Source: Prostheceraeus crozeri (Eukaryota > Platyhelminthes > Polycladida > Euryleptidae). From it: a DNA stretch of 64,000 nucleotides. Location: assembly GCA_907163375.1 (NCBI GenBank), contig CAJQUW010015443.1:1-64000 (forward strand), given 5' to 3'. The notes beneath the pieces are model-generated. The model was not told the origin of the DNA and did not search any database. It worked only from the letters and a program-made list of their open reading frames with translations. The first letter of the stretch is position 1, and each line of letters begins with the position of its first letter. The translations under genes and the position numbers were made by a program. This document shows, piece after piece, positions 38,831 to 49,423 of this stretch.

Positions 38831-39169
38831 GGTTTTTTCAACCCGGGTTGTGTTCATGTAGGTTATTTGTAAGAAAATCGCTATGTTGATATGGGTCTCA
38901 CGTGAGCTTCATAGACTTCTCGTCTGAGCATGGATATCCATGGTCTAGTGCATGAATGCTGATTCGCTGAAAGATTCTGCGTAGTGGTACGGGAGTATGC
39001 AGAGTATGACGCTTCAATACACGTATTGTGTATGTTTCATGTGAGCCTCACAGACAGATTGTGTGACTGATAGCTGAACGCTGATTCGATAAAAGTACAA
39101 AGAGAGTAGCATCACCAGTTTCGACAACTGTAAAGTGTAGGAGTATCGTTGATTCTGCCGTCTCTGTGA

Positions 39170-41660
39170 GTGTTTCTATTTTGCTTCGTTATGGCCACCA
39201 ACAGTTCATCACGAAAGCGATATTTCAATATAACTCAAATGAATTCTGATCAAATATACGCGCTACTCGAGTCAGTAAACAGCGACGACGAAGAAGACAT
39301 TGAAAACTTGATGAATGATTCCGATACGGAGTTCATATGCCCCGAATCAGAAGAACGAGACATTTCAGCTGAAGTGCCAACTAGGTCTTTCCCCCTTATA
39401 TCAGCAGCAACGATTCATGGTGAAGGTGATGCTAACAAGAAAGAAAAGGCACCTGTAGAAGAACCTGACTGGACTTGGAGAAATAAAGAACTTCCCATAG
39501 ATCGAAAAGAATGCAATTTAGTTGGAGAGGTTTTATGCAATCTAAGTGTCGACTCACCACCTCTGGATACTTTCAAGACAGTGACAAATTGACAAGTTCT
39601 TATTTCTCATATTGTTGAACAGACGAACTTATATGCTCAGCAACGTGGTCGAGCGTTCATGACAAACGCAGAAGAAATGTCAGCTTTTATTGGTTTGAAC
39701 TATATTATGTCAATTAACAAATTGCCATCAATTGATGATTATTGGTCAACAGCCACTTACATGGGAAATGATGGTGTGAAGTGTGCCATGCCACGAGACA
39801 GATTCAAACTAATTCTACAGAATTTACATTTTTCTGATAATACGCAGGAAGGATAATTCGACAAGTGATAAAGCGGCTAAAGTTAGATTCGTAATTAATC
39901 ATTTAAATTGCGCTTTCCAAGCATCGCTTGAGAACTCTGATTCGCAAAGCGTCGACGAACATATGATAAAATTTAAAGGTAAATCGTCTATGAAACAGTA
40001 TATTAAGTCAAAACCCATCAAGTGGGGTTTTAAGATGTGGTTTAGATGCTGCAGCAAAACTGGATACGTGTATCAATTTGATATTTATCTTGGTCGCAAA
40101 ACTGCAACGCAAGAATACAACTTAGGCGAAAGTGTGGTTCTACAATTATGTGAGAAACTCAACGGTTCTTACTGTCAAGTTTTTTTCGACAACTTCTTCA
40201 CAAGTCCAAGGTTGATCAAGCAATTATTTGAAAATGGGATTTATGCTATGGGGACTGCCAGAGTAAACAGAAAGAACATGCCACGCCGTCTAAAAGTAAG
40301 TGAAGTTGCAACTATTTTTTAATGTCTTAGAATTTTAAGTAAATTACCATGATTACTTAAATTTTCAAGCCTATTAATTTTTAAGCTCCTGCAAACTGAA
40401 GGTTAATGCTCTTAACAATATTATAACCTCAGCAATATGTTGGGGCAAGTTTTAGTCATTCTTCAGATTTAGTAGCGGTGCACGTATAGGGCCTATATTT
40501 TTTATCAGTATACAGAAATTTCCGCATGTAGTCAAGTGGCGCCAGATTTTTCGATATATTTTTGATTTCTCATATTTGTATGTTTATGAACTTCGATCTA
40601 ATATCTATAGATATCAAACATAATTTCGACGATCTATCAAATATAGTAAAAGGAATGGATTTTGAACATTTAAAAATAATGTTCAACTGTGTTACTGTTA
40701 TAACTGAATTGACCTTTTCAGGAGGACAAATGCATGAAGCGAGGCGATATCGATTTCAAATTTTCGAATCAAATTCTTTGTTGCAAATGGATGGATAACA
40801 GGTTCGTTCTGATGTATCGGCTGCTTGACATATTCATAATTCTGATCATAATGTTTCTTATGTATTCATTTTTCATCCGAACTTAAAAATTGTAAGCGTT
40901 ATAAGAAATTACTTTATCTAATCCGTAAGGAGTGTTCTAGAAGCCTAACTACGAATTGGCTATATTGAGATAAAAGGTACAGGCTTAGGTAAGATTGTTA
41001 GATTGTTTAGAACTCTTTGAAACTACGTTTGTGACGAAGTATAAATGTATGTAAATTGCATGATAGTTTTATCAACTCTCTGATTTCAGGTCGGTCGTAG
41101 TTCTGGCAAACAATGTCGATGGAGCCGACGAAGTAAGTTCTGTGTATAGGCGACAGAAAGGAACAAGCGGAAAGACTGCAATAAATTGCCCACTGGTAAT
41201 CAAGCAATACAATAGTGGAATGGGAGGTGTGGACCTTGCAGACCAATTGAAGACCACTTATCAATTGGACAGAAGATCAAAATACAGGTTCTACCTGCGC
41301 ATTTTCTTTGATTTGATTGACATCGCTTGTGTCAATTCTCATATAGTTTTCAGGAAATTCACATCAGACAACATTGATCTCAAAAATTTCAAACTTAGTG
41401 TTGCTGAAGGTTTGATTGCTCAATACTCAAGCCGTCAAAGGGCTTCTTCCAAATCAAAGGCAACTAAAAGGAAATTTACATCAATTCCTTCATCTGGTGA
41501 AATAGCACATCTTCCTACGTTTGGTGATAGGAAGCGTTGTGCTCGTTGCGCAAAGGCGAAAAAAGACAGAAAAACCTTTGTCTCATGTGTAACGTGCAGT
41601 GTACCTCTTTGTTTGCTCAAGGAACGAAATTGTTTCCAAATGTTTCATAATAATCTGTAA
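39170..41660 (+). pseudogene. piggyBac transposase, three exons, two lesions
   Basis: Exon 1 is 39,170-40,296 (donor GTAAGTG), exon 2 is 40,722-40,801 (acceptor TTTTCAG, donor GTTCG), exon 3 is 41,090-41,660 (acceptor ATTTCAG). The phases agree. An acidic N-terminus is followed by NAEEMSAFIGLNYIMSINK and LPSIDDYWS. The catalytic Asp set is in SVDEHMIKFKGKSSMKQY, CQVFFDNFFTSPRLIKQLF and CCKWMDNR. NSGMGGVDLADQLKTTYQLD follows. The C-terminal Cys-rich domain has CARCAKAKK, SCVTCSVPLC and later Cys/His. All three catalytic Asp and the zinc tail are preserved. Two lesions inactivate it: TGA at 39,590-39,592 before QVLISHIVEQTNLYAQQRG, and a one-base shift near 39,853, after which the frame resumes as DNSTSDKAAKVRFVINHLN. 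It belongs to the TTAA-flanked element around it. Confidence 0.88.
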
Positions 41661-42165
41661 ATGAATTATATGCTTAAGTTTATATGCACGTACATGAAAA
41701 ACGAACTTTTATCTAACTTTTTTCAATGAATAGTGTTTATTCTAATACCTACTTATCATCATAAACAATATATAGATAGTAATTTAATCATAATAAAGTA
41801 CATACAGACTAAATTTAGAATTTCACATATTTCGATTACTTTTACCTTTACCGGCGATTGGGTCACCTGTGACCCATCCCAGATTTCGGACATTATTGAA
41901 AAATTGAAATATTTAAGTTAAAAATATGTTATCTTAGTCACTTCTCATTCATATCAGAGAAAAAAAATATTATAATTACTTAGCAATTTCTTATCGCTGT
42001 CAAAGGGTTAAGTTGTCAAACTGATAATGAAAAAGCATTGGCAAATGAGCTTCAACTCCATTTTTAGCAATAGTTGATCGTACTATTACATTCTGTAAAA
42101 AAGAATAATGAAATTTTCAAATTGTGTCACTTCTATAGGCTGTTAAAGTGCACATAGATAGCTTT

Positions 42166-42385
42166 GTCCCATTCGTCACGAAATGATCTATTGTTTTTAT
42201 TATTCAATAAGTATGAAACATTTCAATTAGCGGTTGCCCTCTATTTGTCAACTAACGTCTTGACTAGACACCACATTAATTTCAGACAAGTATGATGTAA
42301 TGGGTGTAGCTGAGGTGCGTGACGAACGGGACATCGCCATTTCAACTATCTCTACCGGATAGTTGAAAATTGTCCCATTCGCCAC
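42166..42385. repeat. Left cluster of subterminal motif CGTGACGAACGGGAC
   Basis: Three copies of the motif or its complement: GTCCCATTCGTCACG at 42,166-42,180, CGTGACGAACGGGAC at 42,318-42,332, and GTCCCATTCGCCAC at 42,372-42,385. They lie between the piggyBac insertion and the start of the DFSENY gene. They match the motif found at the right terminus of the same element. Confidence 0.75.
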
Positions 42386-42631
42386 ACACATCTGTTAAAT
42401 TAATTTTCACGACTGTCAGGACTAAGTCTATGACAATGCACTTTTGTTCAGACTTATAGCCAGCCGAAATGTGCTTGACAGAGCAAGTGAGCGCGATCAT
42501 TGAGCGGCTGGCGACATTCATAGATATCCTACATCGTCGAATGCAAGGTGAAGCGCCGTCGCCAGACAGGGGTTTGCCGAGACAATGAATAGGACGTTTG
42601 ACACGAACTTGTCATTCTCTGGTCGAACATC

Positions 42632-45202
42632 ATGCCTTTAACAGCAGCAGAGCGGAAGCGCCTTGAGAGAGCCAGAATGACCATCGAAATGAAAACAGAA
42701 GAAAACAAGAAAGCGGCAATGCGAATGAAGAGGAGAAGAGCAACGGTGAAGCAAATGCGATCGAATAGTGAGACGATGAAGCAACGGGAATATGAGAAGA
42801 TGCGAAAGAGAATTCAGCGGCAGAAGAAAAGAAAAGAAAGGGCCGACACCTCCGCATTCCTGACTCCTCAAAGTGAAGGGAAAGCGGTCTCCCGTGTGAG
42901 ATGCACTCTACCGAGAAGTCCCACGCGTCGGAGAGAAGTTGTAAAGCGATTGGCGGAAGAGGAGAGACTCGTGAAGAAGATCCCAAAGTCAAATTCCAAT
43001 GGACATGCCCTGTCTCAAGAGACGAAAGAGGTAGTAGAGAAGTTCTACTGCGATGATCTGACTTCAAGAATCTACGCTGACACCAGAAAATCCAAGAAGG
43101 TGAGAAAGCCTGATGGAACGAAAGAAAGGGTGCAGAAGAGATTGCTGCTGTACAATTTACACGACGCTTATCGCTTGTTTAAGCAAAAGAACACAGACGT
43201 TTCTATCGGAGTATCCAAATTCTGTGAGCTTAGACCAGCATTTGTTGAAACTGTCTCTGAGAAGGACCTCATTGTGTGCTGTTGTCCTTACCACGAGAAT
43301 TTCGCATACATGATCCAAGCAATTGGGTACAGGAACAACGTCGAGTCGTTTCTGGAGGACTTTTCGTGCAACACAGATAGTGCTGACTGTATGTTCTCAC
43401 GATGTGGATTTTGCTCGTCTATCGACGTTGAAGCGGTGGTGGACAAGTATTCATACGAAGTCTTCATGTGGAAAGGGCCCAAACTTTATAAAGTAAGTTC
43501 AAAAGATGCTTTGCATTTTCATGTAGTATAAGTTCGGCACTATACCGTATTAACTCTTATTATTTCCCTGTGTTGTTCACGCTTATTCTCATCATACATG
43601 TATTTTGGCTTGTACACGTATAAACCCGTAGTTTTACTATTGATGCATGTAGGCAAGACGCTATCATTTCTAAAAAGATGCACATGTACATGTAATACAT
43701 AGAATCAATAGAATATCATTGCAATTATTTTTGGCAATCGTATGTCTAATTTGTAATTGTGATTTATTGTTTGAGAGAATTTTAAATTTCAATGCGTGAA
43801 CTAATTATTTAAGTAAGGACTATCATGCAAAATTGAAATGTGGATAATGATATCGGTAATACATGTATGAATGATACAGTTTAATTAAATGCTCAATGCG
43901 AATATTCGCACGTGTGTAACAGCCGCATATTTTGGTAGGCCTTGGTTACATACAAGGTGCATGTCTATTTTCCAGGTAATGTTCTCTCGTTCCGAAATGA
44001 AGACCTATACACAAGACAGCATCAAGAGACTAAAGCAGCATGTGTATGTCAATCACAGACAGCATGAAGAGCTTCGGAAAGCGAAAGAGGATCTGCAAGA
44101 TGGCTCTGTGATCATGCTATGTGATTTCAGCGAGAATTACCAGTGTCGAATTCAACGGGAGGTCATGGCTGCTCATTGGAGATCAGACTGCAGGGGTCAG
44201 GCCACAATTTACACATCCATTGTGTACTTTTGGAGTGGACACAAAGTGATCCATAAGGCGTATGCAGTCATTTCTGACACTCTCCATCATACCCATCGAG
44301 AAACTGCAGTCTTCAACGAACAAATACTGGACGACATCAGCAAGATTACAAAGGTCGAGGAAGTCATGGTGTGGTCGGATGGAGCTGCTGCGCAATTCAA
44401 ATGCCGGCACACGATGGGTCACATGTTGAAATCTAATTACAACATCACATCCTGGAAGTTCTTCGAGAGTTACCATGGAAAGGGACCGCATGACGGAATT
44501 GGTAAGTTAATGACAAAATATAAAAATATTCAGTACTGGTATTGATATTAAGCGTGATGTACAAGCATGGACAAGTAGGCCTTCATATATTCTTGAATGA
44601 AATTTAATGTAGTTAACTACCTGTTTGAGTTCGTAACTTATCTTTCTCATATACCATATACCAGGTACCGTACATCCACATGCAATGAAGTGTAATAAAT
44701 TATACAGGTAGGATACACCGCTTAGATGGATAGGTGTTTAAATCTGCGAGTATAGATAAAAAACTACATATTTATTATTAGATCATAATGAACGATTGAT
44801 GTGTTCAGTTACAACATACTAAGCTTAGCTGGTGTTAAATAAAAGATTTACTTTAATTGATACGTACATTGTGTATTTTGAGAAAATTATAAGTGCACAT
44901 GTGTGGTACATTTTCAACATGAAGACTTATTAATTATGGTCAGTTTCATTTCAATTTTCTAACGGTACTAGGCCTAGGTAAAAATCCTTTGCTTTTGATC
45001 AAAACATCAAATCCCTTCGGTTTCAGGAGCGGTCGTTAAGCGCGAAGTCTGGCGCCAGGTGCTCCGTGGCAGCGCTATTGTCCGAAGTGCGATGAACGTT
45101 TATCAAATCGCGCTCACAATCGATGGGGTGGAAGCGATCATGATCTCCAAGGATTCAATCCCAAGGTTTGAGGGTATGTCATTTCCTCAATGCCTTGAAT
45201 AA
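42632..45202 (+). CDS. DFSENY/SDGAAAQ/HGKGPHDG protein, candidate transposase (520 aa)
   Basis: Three exons: 42,632-43,492 (donor GTAAGT), 43,976-44,501 (acceptor TTTTCCAG, donor GTAAGT) and 45,027-45,202 (acceptor GTTTCAG). Phases match and the stop is TAA at 45,200. No lesion is seen. Residues 1-90 are highly basic and probably helical (TAAERKRLERARM). A Cys-rich part follows around 220-270 (IVCCCPYHENF, CMFSRCGFC). The C-terminal half carries CDFSENYQ (Asp337), WSDGAAAQFKC (Asp422) and YHGKGPHDGIG (His454, Asp460). This order and spacing suits an RNase H-like, metal-dependent nuclease core, but the fold is inferred. I recall related uncharacterised proteins as multicopy in several invertebrates. 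It is the only gene in the core of the ACTT-flanked element and lies between its subterminal repeats, which is the main argument for a transposase. A domesticated or passenger gene is the alternative. Confidence 0.75.
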
Positions 45203-45252
45203 AGGCATGTCACCAAGTTCGCAAAGTAGGAGAGTCGTGCGTCTCACTCTTC

Positions 45253-45462
45253 ATGAACACAAGTGATGCGGTCCCGCTTGGTCGTCCCAATCGCATCATC
45301 ATGACAACTCTTTACATCAACGCAGGCCTACCAACCCATCCCTCTGCCAACCCAGGACCATCTTCAGAACCTTCTAATGAAGTCAACGACAGCGATGAAG
45401 ACATTCTTAGTGCCTCTGAGCTTCGCCTGTTGATAAGCGAGGCCCGGCGGAACCTCTAACTG
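45253..45462 (+). other. Small open frame after the DFSENY gene
   Basis: 68 codons beginning MNTSDAVPLGRPNRIIMTTL and containing an acidic SNEVNDSDEDILSASEL stretch, ending TAA. Composition is protein-like. It may be an alternative last exon of the preceding gene or read-through sequence. A GTATGT donor-like string at 45,174 lies before the stop of exon 3, but no convincing acceptor was found. Confidence 0.3.
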
Positions 45463-45528
45463 TTCTTGTTTACACATCAGTAAGCTAAATGAAAGATAAA
45501 TGTTGATTGGAATATAGTTGTTTTGATG

Positions 45529-45918
45529 GTCCCGTTCGTCACGCAACTTGTTTTCTTGACATCAAAATTTAAACACCATCTGATTAATGGAAATTCTGCA
45601 AACTCACAGTATGTTAGCTTGATACCCAATACTTAATTACTAAACAGTTTTCGGTGAAAAATAGCCTCTCACTTCAGAGAAATATTTAACCAAACAAAAG
45701 GTCGAATTTCTTGATGTCACAGCGCGTCCCGTTCGTCACGCAACTTTGCATCATTCTGGTAGCGAGTATAGTAATAGCTGAGATATGAAATTTCACATAA
45801 CTGATCTGTTGAGTTTCACTTAGTATCTTGGCTACCTAGAGAAATTCAAAATACAATGAAAGGTTTTGAAATACTCAAATTAAAATAAAAAGTCGAAAAA
45901 AGTGTCCCGTTCGTCACG
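45529..45918. repeat. Right cluster of subterminal motif GTCCCGTTCGTCACG
   Basis: Exact 15-mers at 45,529-45,543, 45,726-45,740 and 45,904-45,918, the last abutting the right terminal repeat. Same motif as in the left cluster. Multiple copies in both subterminal regions look like transposase-binding sites. Confidence 0.85.
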
Positions 45919-45934
45919 ATGGAATGACCCACTT

Positions 45935-46045
45935 ACGTCTGTTATGGAAATCATATGAAGAGGAAAGCATATCAAGATATCATCTGCGTATTTATACAAA
46001 GTAGTTGTTTCAAAAAGCGGCTGAAGCGGGGCAACAAAGACATAA
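45935..46045 (-). pseudogene. Non-LTR reverse transcriptase, catalytic box part
   Basis: On the minus strand this reads PLFETTTLYKYADDILICFP; the YADD catalytic box is at 45,979-45,990. It ends at the ACTT duplication. The continuation of the protein is at 25,337-25,760. Joining the two across the insertion keeps order and strand, with a one-base frame offset, so the retroelement was already decayed or decayed later. Confidence 0.7.
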
Positions 46046-46479
46046 TCGGTTTATGCAATAACTCGATCAGATGTCCACAAATAACGCTTTAATGACATGA
46101 ATAGACAGGCACTGACACACAGGAAACACAGTTCACATCAATTGATGAAACACAGGAGACATCACAATAACGAATGCGGATTGTAGAGTCACGATGATGC
46201 AGAGAATTCGAAGCACACGGATTGTTTACCGTCATCATTCGTACTACTGAATTATGAAAGCAAGTAGATGCAAGTAACTGACCTTTTCCTTAGAGGAAAG
46301 GAGCACTTCTATAAACACTACAACAGAAAGGAAATTTCTCTTTGGGAAAATGATTTTCTCAATGCATTCAGCAGCAGATTATTCACGATGGAAAACATAC
46401 AGGAATCAGAGACTGTTTTGATTGGATGAAAAATGAGGAAATTATTTCAATAATCAAAGACAATCAATAAAACCAAAAC
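46046..46479. other. No gene recognised
   Basis: No motif seen on either strand. It lies just past the polyadenylation signal of the minus-strand gene that follows. Confidence 0.4.
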
Positions 46480-46485
46480 TTTATT
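46480..46485 (-). terminator. Polyadenylation signal AATAAA
   Basis: AATAAA on the minus strand, about 70 nt after the TGA of the terminal exon at 46,556. This supports that exon as the 3' end of a transcribed gene. Confidence 0.6.
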
Positions 46486-46555
46486 AAATGTAAATGACTT
46501 CCGGAAGACGTCAATCAAGAAATCAAATGAATGGGAATTGGGAGGTTTTCATTCT

Positions 46556-46917
46556 TCAACGGGAGAAGATGCCGAGGAACAGACAGCGTCCTGGAGGAAG
46601 AATCATCGTCTTGTCGTCGTCCTCCAGGACTTCACGTTTCCAATCCTTCTCCTCCACCTGCTCCATGCTGACTTCTTCTTTACCATCGGCTGAAGTCCAG
46701 AAAGATTCCTTCCTTCCTTTCTCCGCCACATAGAACCAGACATTCCCGCCGACTTTGGCTGTCCCTTGCCGAATCTCTGTCCTCTCTGGACGGCGTCGGA
46801 ACGCCTCAGCCGCAGCTCTTCTGACTTCGCCGACCGTCGGCGGAATCGGCAATTTGAAGTCGAAGAAAGCTGTTCTGTCCCTTCCTTCGCCCGTCATGTC
46901 CCACAGAAAAAAAGGAA
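46556..46917 (-). CDS. Terminal exon of an unidentified host gene
   Basis: An acceptor with a strong pyrimidine tract (TTTCCTCTTCTTTGCAG) precedes an open 120-codon exon. It reads PFFLWDMTGEGRDRTAFFDF, then LPIPPTVGEVRRAAAEAF, GGNVWFYVAEKGRKESFWTS and MILPPGRCLFLGIFSR, stopping at TGA. It is GC-richer than the flanks and ends about 70 nt before AATAAA. The phase fits the exon at 47,044-47,207 through the codon split T|TT. I do not recognise the family. The PTVGEVRRAAAEAF stretch recalls a ubiquitin-like or short alpha/beta module, a guess only. Confidence 0.6.
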
Positions 46918-47043
46918 CTGCAAAGAAGAGGAAATGAATGAATTTGACGCAAACAAGTTGTTTTGGAAGGAAAATGACATTCAGTTGAAGATTCCGTTCT
47001 GTTCATTGAATGATTTTTCAGGAAATTTCGTCAGAGATTTGAC

Positions 47044-47207
47044 ACAGCTGCTGCTCCCATTCAATGCTTCTCTTATTGATGTTTTCTTTCTGCAATTCAT
47101 TTGTTAGAAGAAAATCCTTCAAAAACGGAGTCTCCTCATGAAAAGACTGAATAGAATTGTCTTTCAGATTGTACTGTGAAGGAGGAACTTGTCTGCGGAG
47201 ACTTTGC
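47044..47207 (-). CDS. Penultimate exon of the unidentified host gene
   Basis: Acceptor TTTTGTAG, then 54 open codons: QSLRRQVPPSQYNLKDNSIQ, FHEETPFLKDFLLTNELQKE and KRSIEWEQQL. The donor CTGT|GTCAAA is weak but puts the next exon in the right frame (126 nt intron). Polar and probably helical; no recognised motif. Confidence 0.5.
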
Positions 47208-48635
47208 CTACAAAATTTAGTTTTTCAATGATTTTGTTTTTCATTGTTCAAGTTGTCAAAACATTTCCTAGTCAACAGGTCACATTATTGCATAAATTAT
47301 CATCCAGGACACAAGTTTGCACTATGACTGTGCTACTGATTATTCAATAGCAGGAAGCAGTTGAGCCTGATATTTCTTTTATAGGGATAAATCATCGAAC
47401 TCTTACTGAGACTAAAGAAAAATTTTTCTGTTGTTTTCAAACACAAGACATGTATACAATCTGTGCATGATGTTTCCTGCATTTGTCCATAATTATCAAT
47501 TTGCGACTGAAAATGTTTCAGTGAAAATTATTGATTGATGTAAGTTGCGTTTCATAAAGATTTCGGACTGATAAAAGCTGTGATATGTATCAGTGTGATT
47601 GATTAAAACAATTCTGAATATTCCTTCGTGAGTAAAATCACAGAAACAATGATCTTAATCAACTTGTAGATATACATGTAAATGGGTTCACAGTATTATT
47701 CAGATAAAGAATACAACTCAATTTAGTAAATCATGCCTAGGAAAATTGAACTAATTCACTTGTGAGCTGAAGTACAACCGCATAGATCAATGAGATTCTA
47801 ACCATAGAAATCCAACACAAAGATGAACTATAAAACAAGCTGAATTAAAAGATGGTTGCGAAAATTGCTTATTATTTGTACTCATTATTTACTTACATAA
47901 ATAAAATAATAATTTTTGATAAAACAAGCCATTAACCTCATAGCTGCGGTGGGTTGCCCCACTGTCTCCTTTCCCCTCTATTTTCTTCGCTTTAAGTAGT
48001 GTTTCGTGAATTCTGATCAGTGTGTGTTTTTCTTTTCGGTTTTAGCTGTGCCTGAAATGATAATCATCACTCAGATCAACATTATTGTCTCTTTAATCCT
48101 CAATAGACCATCAAAATTTGTCGACGTACTTCGACCGACAGGCTGCATTATGTAGTCTTCATTAAATATCACTAAAAGAGCTTATTTTATTGCCATAAAG
48201 TTAAAAATCTGCTAATTGAAAAATAATGCTGCAAATATTGTTGCGAGCATGTTATCAAATAGTCTGAATAATTGAAAAAATTGAAAATGAATCAAACCAA
48301 ACTTTTTCCCAAATTAAAACTTTAATGAAGCTACAATACATGAATGCAGATAAACACTTGCATTAGACAATGAACTTCATATACAGACATGTGCTTCTCG
48401 AATCCGACGTTTTACTCGAAGAAGACAAAATAAATTTAGATAATAGGCGGTATTTTGTTCCTTATCAGGTACACGTCGTCAGGCCAAAGTTACAAAACAC
48501 TAGAAGAATGTCAAACACATGCAGTATATATTGGGCATCCAACCAGACGTCATATTTTGAATTAGAGACTTCATTTTCCAAAAATAATGTCAGGTGTGCA
48601 TATCGGATTGGATTAACTATGATGCGATTATGTTC
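47208..48635. other. Probable intron sequence; no gene recognised
   Basis: AT-rich. If the minus-strand exons on both sides belong to one gene, this is part of a large intron also holding the hAT-like element that starts at 48,636. Confidence 0.35.
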
Positions 48636-48832
48636 CAGGGACGTAGGTAGGATTTTCAAAGGGGGAGCGTTGGAGCTAAGGAAAATATAGGCTTAGGTGC
48701 CGATGCCAGACGGCAGGGCTTGTCCCCCTGTAAATATACTCAAGAGGAAATGTTTTGACAATCCCAGAATTTCATTCAATCCTTATACGTATACTCCGCT
48801 ATCCATAGGCCCTGCTAAGTTGCATTTCATCT

Positions 48833-49057
48833 GTGCACAGTAATTCCTCAAAAGAATTATGTGCTGAATCGAATCATCCTATGAGGGGCGAATGTGGTTG
48901 TCATCCCTGCCCAATCTTAGAGGGTTTGTCGAAGCTGGCAACGCTTCTCACAGATGAAGAGGATGCAACAGCTCTTTTGTCAGAGCTGATACTAGAGAAA
49001 ATCATAGGACATGGGCGCTTCTTTACATCTGAACTAACGAAATACAAAGAACTGTAG
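48833..49057 (+). other. Small open frame of unknown nature
   Basis: 74 codons with protein-like composition, including GECGCHPCPILEGLSKLATL and LLSELILEKIIGHGRFF. The end of the frame merges into a degenerate tandem repeat. No recognised family. Confidence 0.25.
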
Positions 49058-49370
49058 TAGATGCTGGTGGTGTCCTTTCTATATCTGAAATATTTGAAAT
49101 CGTGAATAAAAGTCTTCTTCTGAGACAACGTTATGTAAAGGATATTGGAGGTGTTGCTGGGTACCCCTTTCATATCTAAACTAACGCCATATAGATGGGA
49201 GATGCTGGCCGCCTTCTTCACATCTGAACAAATGCTATAGGCATCTAAATTCAGGTTGTAGCCCAATTCACATCGCAGCTAATGCCATCTTTAGGATTTT
49301 AGGAGATAGGCGCTCTCATCGCGCCCGAACTAACGATTGTTAAGGATTATAAGAGATATGCGATTAGAAT
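49010..49370 (+). repeat. Degenerate tandem repeat
   Basis: About five imperfect units of 60-80 bp sharing CTTCTTCACATCTGAACTAA, GCCAT or near variants and GGAGATGCTGG. Poorly conserved, which suggests an old minisatellite. Confidence 0.5.
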
Positions 49371-49423
49371 CTTTCAATTGAGATTCTTGAAAATTTAGGC
49401 GTCCTTGCAATACGTTGCAGTGT

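Larger units (their letters stand above)
26468..38847. mobile_element. EnSpm/CACTA-like element nested in the piggyBac
   Basis: Inverted ends CCCGGGTTGAAAAAACC at 26,468-26,484 and 38,831-38,847, flanked by TT on each side. Both subterminal regions are dense in AAATATTTG-type repeats (for example ACAAATATTTGT near 26,497 and 38,805). Such arrays resemble the subterminal transposase-binding repeats of CACTA elements. Inside are a CACTA-like transposase and a BEN-domain gene, both on the minus strand, which fits the two-gene layout of such elements. The ends do not begin with CACTA, so linking them to this transposase is inference. Later insertions are Tc1, a SINE-like repeat, foldbacks, a satellite and a hAT. 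Confidence 0.65.
25965..42007. mobile_element. piggyBac element (carrying nested insertions)
   Basis: The left end CCCTTTGACGGCGATTGGG starts at 25,965 and the right end, read inward, is CCCTTTGACAGCGA, ending at 42,007. Both are flanked by TTAA (25,961-25,964 and 42,008-42,011), the diagnostic target of piggyBac. Subterminal strings GGTGACCCAATCGCCGG (near 26,328) and its counterpart ACCGGCGATTGGGTCACC (near 41,851) recur inside each end. Without the 12.4 kb nested element it would be about 3.66 kb, ordinary for piggyBac. The transposase gene lies at 39,170-41,660. Confidence 0.85.
25761..45930. mobile_element. DNA transposon with ACTT target duplication carrying the DFSENY gene
   Basis: The left end GGGTCATTCCATGAAATCGTGAC begins at 25,761. 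The right end, read inward, is GGGTCATTCCATCGTGACG and terminates at 45,930. The tetranucleotide ACTT directly flanks both ends (25,757-25,760 and 45,931-45,934). Joining the flanks restores the order of a reverse transcriptase coding region. Excluding the nested piggyBac (25,965-42,011), the core is about 4.1 kb. It contains one intact three-exon gene and six copies of a subterminal motif. A 4 bp duplication occurs in Sola-type elements among others, but I cannot assign the superfamily. The interpretation of the gene as its transposase is inference. Confidence 0.75.

Noticed and set aside
44183-44491. 102-codon minus-strand frame
   Set aside because: Shadow of exon 2 of the DFSENY gene, which has motifs and correct splice phase on the plus strand.
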